Source of the DNA: Sphingobacterium puteale
GTDB lineage: Bacteria; Bacteroidota; Bacteroidia; Sphingobacteriales; Sphingobacteriaceae
Assembly (NCBI RefSeq): GCF_003627955.1
Contig: NZ_RBWS01000013.1
Coordinates: 1-64,000 of the forward strand
Reading direction: 5' to 3'
DNA length: 64,000 nucleotides
In this document: positions 36,093-44,551 of the stretch, one piece after another
Numbering within the stretch: the stretch's first letter is position 1
Layout: each line of letters begins with the position of its first letter
Program-made: the position numbers and the translations under genes
The notes under the pieces: model-generated
Databases searched by the model: none
Told to the model about the DNA's origin: nothing
Seen by the model: the letters and a program-made list of their open reading frames with translations, nothing else

Positions 36093-36731
36093 ATGTTGAA
36101 TCCTACAGTCGATATCATATACTCCTATTTTCCGAAATTAACGGATATACAAAAAGAACAGTTTGCCAAACTTGCAGACCTCTACACTTTTTGGAATAGT
36201 CAGATCAATGTAATTTCACGTAAGGATATTGATAGCCTATATCTTCATCACGTATTACATTCATTGGGTATCGCCAAATTTGTTCAGGAGTTGACTCCGG
36301 GAACACAGATTTTGGATGTCGGTACCGGTGGCGGGTTTCCGGGCATCCCCATGGCGATCCTTTTCCCCGACGTCAAGTTCCACTTAGTCGATTCGATCGG
36401 AAAAAAAATCAAGGTAGTCCGTGAAGTCGCCGCAGGACTAGGCCTTAAAAATGTTGAAGCCGACCATATTCGCGCAGAACAATTGGATGACAAATATGAT
36501 TTTGTCATCTCGCGGGCAGTAACTAGACTTGGAGAATTCACCCCCTGGATCCGAAACAAATTCGCAAAGAAAGATAAAAACGGTATTCCCAACGGAATTC
36601 TTTATCTAAAAGGTGGTGACCTGAGCGAAGAAATCAAAGAATCCAAACTAAAAGCCGAATTGTACCCGCTCTCGGGCTACTTTAAGGAAGATTTTTTTGA
36701 AACAAAATATTTGGTATACGTACCGATGTAA
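36093..36731 (+). CDS. rsmG: 16S rRNA (guanine(527)-N7)-methyltransferase
   Basis: The 212-residue enzyme (formerly GidB) methylates G527 of 16S rRNA. It shows the SAM-binding ILDVGTGGGFPGIPMAILFP, then FHLVDSIGKKIKVV, and the catalytic-region FVISRAVTRL. In many bacteria this gene is near oriC, but here it is 27 kb from the DnaA-box array. Its stop codon directly abuts the stop of the convergent next gene, with no room for a separate terminator. Confidence 0.94.
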   Translation: MLNPTVDIIYSYFPKLTDIQKEQFAKLADLYTFWNSQINVISRKDIDSLYLHHVLHSLGIAKFVQELTPGTQILDVGTGGGFPGIPMAILFPDVKFHLVDSIGKKIKVVREVAAGLGLKNVEADHIRAEQLDDKYDFVISRAVTRLGEFTPWIRNKFAKKDKNGIPNGILYLKGGDLSEEIKESKLKAELYPLSGYFKEDFFETKYLVYVPM

Positions 36732-37322
36732 TCAAAGTTTAGCATTATCCATAGGCAGTTGAAGCCGCCTGTGGATAATGTCTACAGAATCTAGATAATA
36801 TGTTAAGCACTTATGTATATAAGCGATCTTCTCATACCGATCGTGCTCACGGAACCACTTTATAGTGGGTTCATAATATATCCTAAATTTGCGCAATGAA
36901 TCTCCCGACAACTTACTGTATTCTTTCGTCAGCGGGTACCATTCCTCCCGAATTAGATCCTGTTGGTATTCCTTTTCAAACTGTCGCTGAAGCTTTCTCG
37001 CATTCCGCCCTTTTCGACTTAATTTATTATAAAGCTTATTAATACTAAGCCCTATCCCACCTTTCTTGGGTAAGGTAACCATCTCCTTGCTATCCCCTAA
37101 GGCGTAAATGGATTTGTAAGTTTCTTTTTTTTCGTTAAGCCTGTCGTCGGCTGGGTTATTTTTACGCTTCACCTGGACTGTATCTAACCGAAGCGTATCT
37201 TTTCCATTCTTCTTTTTTACGGTATCCTGCAAAACGAATTCTACAGGCTGAGCGAAAACCGGCCGATCACAAGCAAAATAAACACAAAAAGCGATTAAAA
37301 ATAGGAAACCAATACGTGCCAT
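36732..37322 (-). CDS. Exported protein of unknown function
   Basis: The 196-residue protein has a signal peptide (MARIGFLFLIAFCVYFACDRPVFAQ) and a highly basic mature part with coiled, helical character (SRKGRNARKLQRQFEKEYQQDLI). I do not recognise the family with confidence; its size and YxKSIYAL-like segment recall small periplasmic proteins common in Sphingobacteria. The gene ends exactly where rsmG ends on the opposite strand. Confidence 0.65.
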   Translation of the reverse strand: MARIGFLFLIAFCVYFACDRPVFAQPVEFVLQDTVKKKNGKDTLRLDTVQVKRKNNPADDRLNEKKETYKSIYALGDSKEMVTLPKKGGIGLSINKLYNKLSRKGRNARKLQRQFEKEYQQDLIREEWYPLTKEYSKLSGDSLRKFRIYYEPTIKWFREHDRYEKIAYIHKCLTYYLDSVDIIHRRLQLPMDNAKL

Positions 37323-37399
37323 ATCTATAATTGATTATCCTAAAATAATCAACCTCAGATAAGAGCAAAATAATTTTAACGATCTTTAACTTACAAGAC

Positions 37400-37633
37400 T
37401 TATTGGTTAAGTTCTTTTTTGATCTCCTCCCCGATCAGATTAATCTCTTCATCCATTCCAAACATCGGCAATTCGGTTTCTGGATTTAGTTTTAGCCAAG
37501 TGGTATCGGTATCCTTTATAATTTTCACATATTCCATTCCTTCTTTAAAGATCACATAGGTATCTTCTTCTTCCGGAAAAACAGAATAAATTATATCGCC
37601 CAATTCTATATCAAAAGGTTCTTTCATTTCCAT
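37400..37633 (-). CDS. Small acidic protein of unknown function
   Basis: The 77-residue protein is acidic and beta-rich (FDIELGDIIYSVFPEEEDTYVIFKEGMEYVKIIKD) with a charged C-terminal helix. A second Met two codons in (MKEPFDIE) is an equally good start. No family was recognised. It has a promoter of its own and is divergent from dprA. Confidence 0.6.
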   Translation of the reverse strand: MEMKEPFDIELGDIIYSVFPEEEDTYVIFKEGMEYVKIIKDTDTTWLKLNPETELPMFGMDEEINLIGEEIKKELNQ

Positions 37634-37657
37634 ACTAAAAATATTGTTAATTCAACA

Positions 37658-37665
37658 AAGCTACC
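37658..37665 (-). promoter_or_regulatory. -7 element (TAGCTTTG) of the small acidic protein gene
   Basis: Minus-strand TAGCTTTG predicts a leader of about 20 bases. Confidence 0.45.
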
Positions 37666-37877
37666 AAATCAAACCATTCTTCGCAAAAACAGCCTCAAAT
37701 TGTTCCCCTAAAAGGAACGGTTCTGAAATCAACCAGCAATACGATCTCAGGGTTACGGCTTATCAGAAGAACAACACAACTAAGATTTGTGGAAAACGGC
37801 CACAAAATCAAATGATTAATTCTAATGAAAAGCACTACAAGATTTATAATTTTTCACTATATTTAGAGTACCCAATT

Positions 37878-38999
37878 ATGAAATTAATCTATCCCATAGC
37901 TTTGACTAAGATCAAGGGCATTGGCCCTAGAACAGCGCGTAATATCATGGACCATTGCGACAACTTAGCGGATTTCTTCTCTTACTCAAAAAAAGAACTG
38001 ATGCAGATCCCGGGGGTGAAGGCATCTATCGCCGATGCTGTCCGTAACAAAACTTACCTGTCAGCCTGCGAAAAGGAACTCGCTTTTATCGACAAACATC
38101 ACATTAAAGCGCTATGGATCGAAGATAAGGAATACCCCGATAGACTAAAACAATGTGATGATGCCCCCCTCATGTTATATTACAAGGGAAATGCAGTGCT
38201 CAACGCAACAAAAGTCATCAGCATCGTCGGGACAAGAAATGCGACACATTATGGGCAGAAAATATGCGAGGACCTGATCAGTGACTTAAATGAAAACCGG
38301 GACACGCTGATCGTCAGCGGCCTAGCCTATGGCATTGATGCTCTGGCACACCGCAATGCCTTAAAAAATAATATCCCGACCGTTGCGGTACTAGCTCATG
38401 GACTGGATCGGATATACCCAGCATCTCATCGCGAACTCGCATCAAAAATGCTCGAAAATGGTGGACTATTAACTGAATTCACATCTGAGACCATACCCGA
38501 ACGAGTCAATTTTCCAATGCGTAACCGCATTATCGCCGGGATGGCAGATGTTACTATCGTGGTAGAAGCGGCAATTAAGGGCGGCGCATTAATTACAGCC
38601 GAAATAGCGAATAGTTATAACAGAGACGTATGTGCCTTTCCGGGATCCATATACGAGAAGAGCAGTGAAGGAACCAATTATCTGATCAAAACAAATCGTG
38701 CCCACATGATCAGACATGCCGAAGATCTCGCCTATGTCATGAATTGGGAAATCAGTAAAAAAAATGACGTATACCAGCAGTTAGCCCTCCCATTGAGTTT
38801 GACTAAAGATCAGGAAAGCCTTTTCACTCTCATTCACCAAAGCGGACAACTGGAACTTGATCAAATGATCAAGCTGCTGAGCTGGCCGCAGAGTAAGCTG
38901 GCCCTGGTCTTATTAGAACTGGAAATGCAATCGTTGATCCGTTCACTCCCCGGAAAAGTATATAAATCGCTTGCGGCGTCACCATTGGTGGCCAAGTAA
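37878..38999 (+). CDS. dprA: DNA-processing protein DprA
   Basis: The 373-residue protein loads RecA on incoming single-stranded DNA in transformation. It has an N-terminal helix-hairpin-helix (IKGIGPRTARNIMD), the Rossmann-like DprA core (ISIVGTRNATHYGQKI, IVSGLAYGIDALAHRNAL, PLGNR-type FPMRNRIIAG, GALITAEIA) and a C-terminal winged-helix part (LTKDQESLFTLIHQSGQLELDQMI). The start at MKLIYPIALTKIK fits the family; 78 codons of open frame upstream are not protein-like. Confidence 0.93.
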   Translation: MKLIYPIALTKIKGIGPRTARNIMDHCDNLADFFSYSKKELMQIPGVKASIADAVRNKTYLSACEKELAFIDKHHIKALWIEDKEYPDRLKQCDDAPLMLYYKGNAVLNATKVISIVGTRNATHYGQKICEDLISDLNENRDTLIVSGLAYGIDALAHRNALKNNIPTVAVLAHGLDRIYPASHRELASKMLENGGLLTEFTSETIPERVNFPMRNRIIAGMADVTIVVEAAIKGGALITAEIANSYNRDVCAFPGSIYEKSSEGTNYLIKTNRAHMIRHAEDLAYVMNWEISKKNDVYQQLALPLSLTKDQESLFTLIHQSGQLELDQMIKLLSWPQSKLALVLLELEMQSLIRSLPGKVYKSLAASPLVAK

Positions 39000-39057
39000 A
39001 TGTAAGGACGACCTAATAAACGTAAAAATTAATTCAATAACACTAAACCGATTATTA

Positions 39058-40560
39058 ATGAACGAAAACAGTACAAAGAGCATCTGGAAAGTCATCGGCG
39101 CCTCATCCATGGGCACTCTCATTGAGTGGTATGACTTTTTTATTTTTGGAAGTCTCTCCATCGTAATTTCAACCAAATTTTTTCCTGCCGATAATCCCAC
39201 AGCGGCCTTTCTATCGACATTGGCTACTTTTGCCGCTGGATTTGTCGTACGCCCTTTTGGAGCATTGTTTTTTGGTCGCTTGGGCGATATCATCGGCCGC
39301 AAATACACCTTTATGGTAACACTGATGCTGATGGGTGGCGCAACCTTTCTGATTGGTTGTATTCCAAGTTACGAAACGATCGGTTTTTGGGCACCATTGA
39401 TTGTTTTGATCCTACGGCTTCTGCAAGGACTCGCTCTGGGCGGCGAATATGGTGGTGCGGCGACTTATGTCGCCGAACATGCTCCGTTGGGGCAACGTGG
39501 TTATTGGACATCCTGGATACAGACCACCGCCACATTTGGGCTGTTTATATCCCTTGTGGTGATTCTTTTAACCAAAAGTTTTCTGAGTGAGATACAATTT
39601 GACAGCTGGGGATGGCGTATCCCTTTCCTACTCTCCTTAGTAATGGTCTATGTTTCATACCTGATCCGTAAAAAAATGAAGGAATCGCCTGAGTTTAGCA
39701 AAGCGAAAGCAGAAGGTAAGACAAGTACCAACCCACTCAAGGAAAGTTTCGGAAATCGCTATAACCTCAAATTTGTATTACTCGCCTTATTTGGAGCCGC
39801 CATGGGCCAGGGAGTGGTATGGTACACAGGACAGTTTTACTCCATGAGTTTCATGAAAACAGTCATGCACCTGCAATCCGATCAGGCAGATACCATTTTA
39901 GGTATCGCGTTATTATTAGGCACTCCATTTTTTGTCGTATTTGGATGGCTTAGCGATAAGGTTGGTCGCAAGTGGATTATGCTGGGTGGTATGCTCCTGG
40001 CGGTGCTGACCTATCGCCCCATTTACGAAGCGATGTATCAGCTATCAAATGTACAGCAAAAAAACAAGCTCGACGAAACAACAGTACCGAGCATACAGCA
40101 GAATTCGACCATTGTTACCATCACAAAAAGCCAATATGCCGATGGGACAGAAATGACCAGTTCAAAAATACAACATCAGGAAGGAGAACTTAAAGGAAAA
40201 GAAACGGTCAAAACAACCGTACATTTAACAGGCAAAAATTACATACTGCTCGTTGTCCTTATATTTATACAGGTCATCTATATTACGATGGTTTATGGAC
40301 CTATTGCAGCATTTTTAGTAGAACTGTTTCCTGTAAAAATCCGATATACCTCCATGTCTTTACCGTATCATGTGGGCAACGGTATATTTGGAGGGCTCCT
40401 TCCGGCAGTTTCCACCTACCTTACCACAAATGCAGAAGCCTCGAATACGCCACAGTTTTATCTGGCGGGACTAGGGTATCCTATCCTTATTGCTGCAGTC
40501 TGCTTTATTATCGGTAGTCTATACATCAACAACAAATCAACACCTCCGAACCATGAATAA
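39058..40560 (+). CDS. MFS transporter, metabolite:H+ symporter type
   Basis: The 500-residue protein belongs to the ProP/KgtP/ShiA-like branch (GTLIEWYDFFIFG in helix 1, the RLGDIIGRK motif between helices 2 and 3, GEYGGAATYVAEHAP in helix 5). It likely moves an organic acid or compatible solute with protons. Between the ninth and tenth helices is a hydrophilic, beta-prone insertion of about 65 residues (about 325-390), expected on the periplasmic side and absent from E. coli relatives. It overlaps the next gene by 8 bases. Confidence 0.88.
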   Translation: MNENSTKSIWKVIGASSMGTLIEWYDFFIFGSLSIVISTKFFPADNPTAAFLSTLATFAAGFVVRPFGALFFGRLGDIIGRKYTFMVTLMLMGGATFLIGCIPSYETIGFWAPLIVLILRLLQGLALGGEYGGAATYVAEHAPLGQRGYWTSWIQTTATFGLFISLVVILLTKSFLSEIQFDSWGWRIPFLLSLVMVYVSYLIRKKMKESPEFSKAKAEGKTSTNPLKESFGNRYNLKFVLLALFGAAMGQGVVWYTGQFYSMSFMKTVMHLQSDQADTILGIALLLGTPFFVVFGWLSDKVGRKWIMLGGMLLAVLTYRPIYEAMYQLSNVQQKNKLDETTVPSIQQNSTIVTITKSQYADGTEMTSSKIQHQEGELKGKETVKTTVHLTGKNYILLVVLIFIQVIYITMVYGPIAAFLVELFPVKIRYTSMSLPYHVGNGIFGGLLPAVSTYLTTNAEASNTPQFYLAGLGYPILIAAVCFIIGSLYINNKSTPPNHE

Positions 40561-40780
40561 TCTGAAAAAACTTCTCGGTATAGTATGGATCATACTAGCC
40601 ATATACACGGCATATTTTTCCATTTTTGAATTGGCATTACCTAAAATTGCTACAGGACATCAAGAGGATCTGGTCTTTGGTATCATTATCCTCTGTATCT
40701 TAACACCGATCATTTCCCTCGGTTTGGGGCTGTTTGGCTACTATTCTTTGCTGGGCGAATACGACAGAAAGAAGATGTAA
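40553..40780 (+). CDS. Small two-helix membrane protein coupled to the MFS transporter
   Basis: This 75-residue protein has two membrane helices (LLGIVWIILAIYTAYFSIFEL and IIILCILTPIISLGLGLFGYYSL) and a charged end. Its ATG overlaps the stop of the MFS gene (ATGAATAA), so translation is coupled, which suggests it helps or regulates that transporter. It may correspond to DUF6814, which I recall beside MFS genes in this phylum but could not check. Confidence 0.65.
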   Translation: MNNLKKLLGIVWIILAIYTAYFSIFELALPKIATGHQEDLVFGIIILCILTPIISLGLGLFGYYSLLGEYDRKKM

Positions 40781-40918
40781 TGCATAAAAAAAGGCTTCAT
40801 GGCCATCTTAAAGGATTATTTATACCAACAAGATGGCCCTTTGAACAATTTATTCTAATGAGAATCAGCAAAGTAGGAGAAAAAGGCATTTTTTCTTTCC
40901 TAAAACTATTTTTTTTTC

Positions 40919-40926
40919 TACTTTTG
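40919..40926 (+). promoter_or_regulatory. -7 element (TACTTTTG) of ffs
   Basis: TACTTTTG ends four bases before the 5' end of the SRP RNA helix, exactly where a promoter for a non-coding RNA should be. Confidence 0.7.
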
Positions 40927-40929
40927 TGC

Positions 40930-41030
40930 TGGGTAAGTCTTCTACGACCAGCTCCCATTGACTCCCCCAGGTTGGGAACAAAGCAAGGGTATTTGGTTGA
41001 GCGGTGCGATAGAAGTAGCTTACCCTTTTT
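40930..41030 (+). ncRNA. ffs: Signal recognition particle RNA (bacterial small SRP, 4.5S-like)
   Basis: A rod-like RNA of about 100 bases is predicted: GGGTAAG (40931) pairs with CTTACCC (41019), CTTCTA with TAGAAG, CGACC with GGTGCG (one bulge) and GCTC with GAGC. At the tip, CAGG on the 5' side and AGCAAGGG on the 3' side form the conserved helix 8 internal loops that bind Ffh. The RNA ends in CCCTTTTTTT, an intrinsic terminator, and has a -7 element just before it. It would carry membrane proteins to the translocon with Ffh and FtsY. Overlapping open frames here are not protein-like. Confidence 0.85.
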
Positions 41031-41187
41031 TTGTGCCCAAATTTTTGATCAGGGATCGTCCTCAACCTCAGCCACCCCAATTTAGCCCAACAATATGCTC
41101 TCAAATCGAGTGTCTTATCCGCCGACCAGTGTCCCTTAACACACGAAACAATTGATTTACTGCCCTTTACATTCAACACAATTATAA

Positions 41188-41218
41188 TTGTATATAAAAG
41201 CATTTTTATCTAAGTTTG
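41188..41218 (+). promoter_or_regulatory. Promoter of accD
   Basis: TTG (41188-41190), 20 bases, then TAAGTTTG (41211-41218) gives a good -33/-7 promoter with a leader of about 18 bases. The 150 bases between ffs and this promoter hold nothing I can name. Confidence 0.65.
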
Positions 41219-41239
41219 TAATCGAATAAGAACTATCGT

Positions 41240-42082
41240 ATGAGTTGGTTTAAAAGAGAAAAAGCTGGTATTAGCACAGCTACCGCTAATAAAAAAGAAG
41301 CACCGGATGGTATGTGGAACAAGTGTCCCACGTGTAAAAAACCACTGCTGCATCTTGAACAAGTAGAAAACGACTATGTTTGTCAATATTGTGGCCATCA
41401 TTTAAGAATTGGCTCCAAAGAATATTTTTCAATTTTATTTGACAATAACGAATTTACTGAACTGTTTCCCAACCTAAATTCTGGTGACCCGCTGGAATTT
41501 TTCGATTCAAAACCATATCCTGAACGCTTAAAAGAAAGTCAAGCAAAAACGGGCCTTAAAGATGCGATACGCTCTGGTCACGGTAAAATGAATGGCCAAG
41601 ACATCGTGATCGCTTGTATGGACTTTAGCTTTATCGGCGGATCGATGGGATCTGTCGTTGGAGAAAAAATCGCGCGCTCGATTGATTACTGCCTCGAGCA
41701 TAAAATTCCTTTTATGCTGATCTCAAAATCAGGCGGTGCTCGTATGATGGAAGCCGCTTTCTCTTTGATGCAAATGGCAAAAACTTCAGCCAAATTAGCG
41801 TTACTGGCACAAGCAGGGCTTCCTTACGTATGTCTACTGACTGACCCGACCACCGGCGGAGTAACAGCATCTTATGCCATGCTGGGCGATGTTAATATTG
41901 CTGAACCCGGCGCGTTGATCGGATTCGCCGGCCCTCGTGTTATTAAAGAAACAATCAAAAAGGACCTTCCTAAAGGATTCCAGACATCTGAGTTTGTACT
42001 TGAACATGGATTCTTGGATTTTATCGTTGACCGTAGACAATTAAAAGACAAAGTAGCCACTTATCTCAAATTAGTCGGATAA
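41240..42082 (+). CDS. accD: Acetyl-CoA carboxylase carboxyltransferase subunit beta
   Basis: The 280-residue subunit works with AccA to move the carboxyl from biotin to acetyl-CoA, giving malonyl-CoA for fatty acid synthesis. The N-terminal zinc ribbon has four Cys (KCPTCKKP at about residue 30, then CQYCGHH), followed by the crotonase-fold carboxyltransferase domain with [15 protein letters not shown] and [12 protein letters not shown]. It is a single-gene unit with promoter and terminator; accA is not in the window. Confidence 0.95.
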   Translation: MSWFKREKAGISTATANKKEAPDGMWNKCPTCKKPLLHLEQVENDYVCQYCGHHLRIGSKEYFSILFDNNEFTELFPNLNSGDPLEFFDSKPYPERLKESQAKTGLKDAIRSGHGKMNGQDIVIACMDFSFIGGSMGSVVGEKIARSIDYCLEHKIPFMLISKSGGARMMEAAFSLMQMAKTSAKLALLAQAGLPYVCLLTDPTTGGVTASYAMLGDVNIAEPGALIGFAGPRVIKETIKKDLPKGFQTSEFVLEHGFLDFIVDRRQLKDKVATYLKLVG

Positions 42083-42102
42083 AACGTAAAAATTAAATAT
42101 AC

Positions 42103-42136
42103 AAAAAGGCTCTTAACATATTTTAAGAGCCTTTTT
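42103..42136 (+). terminator. Terminator of accD
   Basis: A 14-bp perfect inverted repeat (AAAAAGGCTCTTAA) with a 6-base loop ends in a T-run 20 bases after accD; it can also act for the convergent gene. Confidence 0.85.
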
Positions 42137-42165
42137 TATGCAATTTAAATTGCTGATCGTGTCGT

Positions 42166-42501
42166 TTATATGTATTTCCAAAATGCCCAGATCTTTCTTC
42201 TGGATAAATAGGCAGGATCATCTTCGTGACGATAAGCTTCCCGTTCAAAGGAAATTTGGCGGTAAGCTTTGTCAAAATTCTGAAAATGGGCAAAGCGAAC
42301 CATAAATTCGCATAAATACCAGAGATAAAAAAACACAATCCCCAGTTCTAAAGCTTGCCGCAAGTGGATACGCTCGTGGCGGATCAGCTCCTTGTTATCT
42401 TTAAAAAATGCATGTTTCAGAAATATAATTGGAAAAATAGTAATTGCATCGGCTTTCCCAAAAGAGAATAAATTTGTCCAAAATTTGCTAACGATAATCA
42501 T
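42166..42501 (-). CDS. Small membrane protein with an HExxH motif
   Basis: The 111-residue protein contains LIRHERIHLRQALELG, an HExxH zinc-protease motif, flanked by a hydrophobic segment before and after (FPIIFLKHAFF and IVFFYLWYLCEFMV). The downstream FEREAYRHEDD gives a possible third acidic ligand. This resembles BlaR1/M48-like or SprT-like minimal zinc proteins, but no family can be assigned. The start at MIIVSKFWTNLF is set because the -7 element overlaps the longer frame. Confidence 0.6.
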   Translation of the reverse strand: MIIVSKFWTNLFSFGKADAITIFPIIFLKHAFFKDNKELIRHERIHLRQALELGIVFFYLWYLCEFMVRFAHFQNFDKAYRQISFEREAYRHEDDPAYLSRRKIWAFWKYI

Positions 42502-42531
42502 CCGATCTGTCCATATAGGTTCAACCCCAGT

Positions 42532-42539
42532 CAAACTTA
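42532..42539 (-). promoter_or_regulatory. -7 element (TAAGTTTG) of the HExxH protein gene
   Basis: Minus-strand TAAGTTTG has a TTG 20 bases further upstream, a good -33/-7 pair. The predicted leader is about 27 bases. Confidence 0.55.
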
Positions 42540-42726
42540 GCTAATTTAGTCCTTATTTACAATGCGCACCATAGCGCCACAACAACAACTTGCAATGTCC
42601 CAGTCCCAAAGTGGCTAAGACCATGTATAGATCAGAACTTCAATTACCGGTTCTCTTTCACCGCTTTGTTTCCCGGCAACCTAAAATAAGAAACCGCAAA
42701 ATTTCTTTTTGAATTGGAATTTTTAT

Positions 42727-42734
42727 TAAGTTTG
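42727..42734 (+). promoter_or_regulatory. -7 element (TAAGTTTG) of the MerR-type gene
   Basis: TAAGTTTG lies 21 bases before the ATG, giving a leader of about 17 bases. Confidence 0.5.
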
Positions 42735-42755
42735 TTATAGATTAATTGCGATGAT

Positions 42756-43091
42756 ATGCCGTACAAAGAGCGTGAAATAAATAAATTGTATTATACAATG
42801 GGGGAAGTTACAGAGATGTTTGATGTAAATGCATCCCAGATACGTTTTTATGAGCGTGAGTTTGACATTCTTCAACCAAAGAAAAATAAAAAGGGCAACC
42901 GACTTTTTACGCAGGAAGATATCGCAAACCTCAAAATCATCTTCAATTTGGTAAAAGAAAAAGGATATACGTTACAAGGTGCAAGAGACTATCTCCGTGA
43001 CAACAAATCCGAGGCAAAAGAAAATCAACGTGTTGTGGATTCTTTAGAACGCCTGAAGAGCTTCTTGCTGGAAGTCCGTGACTCTTTATAA
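42756..43091 (+). CDS. MerR family transcriptional regulator
   Basis: The 111-residue protein has a MerR helix-turn-helix and wing (MGEVTEMFDVNASQIRFYERE, about residues 15-35, then KKGNRLFTQEDIANLKII) and a short C-terminal helix for dimerisation. There is no effector-binding domain or metal cysteine, so it belongs to the minimal MerR-like group. It has no obvious target gene next to it. Confidence 0.88.
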   Translation: MPYKEREINKLYYTMGEVTEMFDVNASQIRFYEREFDILQPKKNKKGNRLFTQEDIANLKIIFNLVKEKGYTLQGARDYLRDNKSEAKENQRVVDSLERLKSFLLEVRDSL

Positions 43092-43251
43092 GAATATCTT
43101 CTATATATCCATCTTAAGACAAGAGCTGTAGCACGCCCCTTTAGAGTTTGATAACGCCAAACAAAAAACCTAATATAAAACGGGCAGCAGTTTGTTCGGT
43201 CTGATAAAATCTCATCTGCAAACGTCAATAAATGATAGGTCTATTTATGGG

Positions 43252-43746
43252 CTATCTCCCCTTGAGCTCAATCACTTCAAGATTTTCAATCTTGTCCTTA
43301 TTGATCTCAAAGCGCATAAGTGTTCTTACTTTATGCCAACCATGTTTGCCTGCAGCACCTGGATTGAGATGAAGGCAATGGATTTTCGGGTCAAAAACAA
43401 CCTTAAGGATATGGGAATGCCCAGTGATAAACAATTTTGGGGGATTAGCCAATAGGTCGGCCTTGATTCGAGGAGCATACTTCCCCGGATAGCCCCCAAT
43501 ATGGGTCATAAAAACCTCCACCTCTTCACAGGTAAATCTTAAATCTTCAGGAAAACGCAAGCGAAGATCTTTTCCGTCAATATTTCCGTACACCCCACGC
43601 AAAGGTCTAAAAGCTTCTAGTTGGTCCGCAATATCGGCGTCGCCGAAATCCCCAGCATGCCAAATCTCATCGCAATCAGCAAAGTACTTGAATACAGATT
43701 CGTCTAAATAGGAATGTGTATCCGAAAGAAGTCCAATTTTTGTCAT
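43252..43746 (-). CDS. YfcE/MJ0936 family phosphodiesterase
   Basis: The 164-residue metallophosphoesterase shows the two-metal motifs in order: LLSDTHSYLD near the start, WHAGDFGD, GNIDG, MTHIGGYPG and TGHSHIL. Related enzymes cleave phosphodiesters in vitro; the cell substrate is not known. It starts three bases after the stop of trmN6 and is co-transcribed with it. Confidence 0.9.
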   Translation of the reverse strand: MTKIGLLSDTHSYLDESVFKYFADCDEIWHAGDFGDADIADQLEAFRPLRGVYGNIDGKDLRLRFPEDLRFTCEEVEVFMTHIGGYPGKYAPRIKADLLANPPKLFITGHSHILKVVFDPKIHCLHLNPGAAGKHGWHKVRTLMRFEINKDKIENLEVIELKGR

Positions 43747-43749
43747 AGT

Positions 43750-44457
43750 CTAGAAAGCTAAAAAATAAGGCGCCAGAGCATTCTTGTACGAATCCGAGTA
43801 AACGCCCCTGGATTTATAAATCACAAATTCACGTCGGTCAACCGTCGTATTTGGCATACGTTCAAAAGTAACGATCTTTCGAATCACGGGCTCTCCAACG
43901 AATGAGCTTATTTCAATTTCAGCGGTACGATACAAGCGACGTTCCACTGCCAATGCTATTACTGTTTCCGCGAGTTGTGTAGGAAGAATCAGAACAATTT
44001 TACCGTTAGAAGTTAAATACGACGACGCGAACTGTAGTAATTCTCGAAAAAAGTCCAGATCCGTATGCCGGGCTAATTTCTTCCGGACATCTGGATTATG
44101 CAGTGAATCTGTGTAAAAAGGAGGATTTGATACAATCAGATCGTAGTGATCGCTTATTTGTAAGTGTTGAAAAGCAGTCGCATGCAATACGAGCCGATCC
44201 TTAAAAATCGAATTATTAAAATTTCTTCTCGCCATCTCTGCTGCAAGTTCATCTATCTCCACGGCCTCCACCTGGCTGTCAATCATCCGTTGAGCCAACA
44301 TAAGGGCGATCACACCTGTGCCCGTACCGACATCCAGCATCCGCCTCGCACCATCCGTATCGACCAATGACGCTAACAATACGCCATCTGTATTGATCTT
44401 CATCGCACAATTGGATTGATCAACTTCAAATTGTTTAAATCGAAATATAGACGCCAT
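43750..44457 (-). CDS. trmN6: tRNA1(Val) (adenine(37)-N6)-methyltransferase
   Basis: The 235-residue Rossmann methyltransferase (YfiC family) begins MASIFRFKQFEVDQSNCAMKINTDGVLLASL, has the SAM site LDVGTGTGVIALMLAQR and the NPPF catalytic motif (LIVSNPPFYTDS) of amino-methyltransferases. The start is set by a -7 element four bases upstream, which predicts a leaderless message. The YfcE-type gene follows directly. Confidence 0.88.
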   Translation of the reverse strand: MASIFRFKQFEVDQSNCAMKINTDGVLLASLVDTDGARRMLDVGTGTGVIALMLAQRMIDSQVEAVEIDELAAEMARRNFNNSIFKDRLVLHATAFQHLQISDHYDLIVSNPPFYTDSLHNPDVRKKLARHTDLDFFRELLQFASSYLTSNGKIVLILPTQLAETVIALAVERRLYRTAEIEISSFVGEPVIRKIVTFERMPNTTVDRREFVIYKSRGVYSDSYKNALAPYFLAF

Positions 44458-44461
44458 GAGC

Positions 44462-44469
44462 CAAAGATA
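44462..44469 (-). promoter_or_regulatory. -7 element (TATCTTTG) of trmN6, with -33 box
   Basis: Minus-strand TTTG (44491-44494), 21 bases, TATCTTTG, then four bases and the ATG. It is one of the clearest leaderless promoters here. Confidence 0.7.
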
Positions 44470-44551
44470 AAACTTTTGAGATGTTTGCCACAAATAACAA
44501 AGACATCATTCAATTTATTTATTAATTTAGTCTCTGATAAATCCGTAAGCC

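Noticed and set aside
37644-37877. 78-residue N-terminal extension of dprA
   Set aside because: Asn/Gln/Lys-rich, not protein-like, and it covers the divergent promoter region.
40801-40838. 9-bp inverted repeat (GGCCATCTT) after the MFS operon as a terminator
   Set aside because: The loop is about 20 bases and no T-run follows, so support is weak.
40780-41203. Open frames of about 100 codons on both strands between the MFS operon and accD
   Set aside because: They overlap the SRP RNA, have unlikely composition (runs of Phe/Leu/Pro) and no sensible start context; the RNA explains the region.
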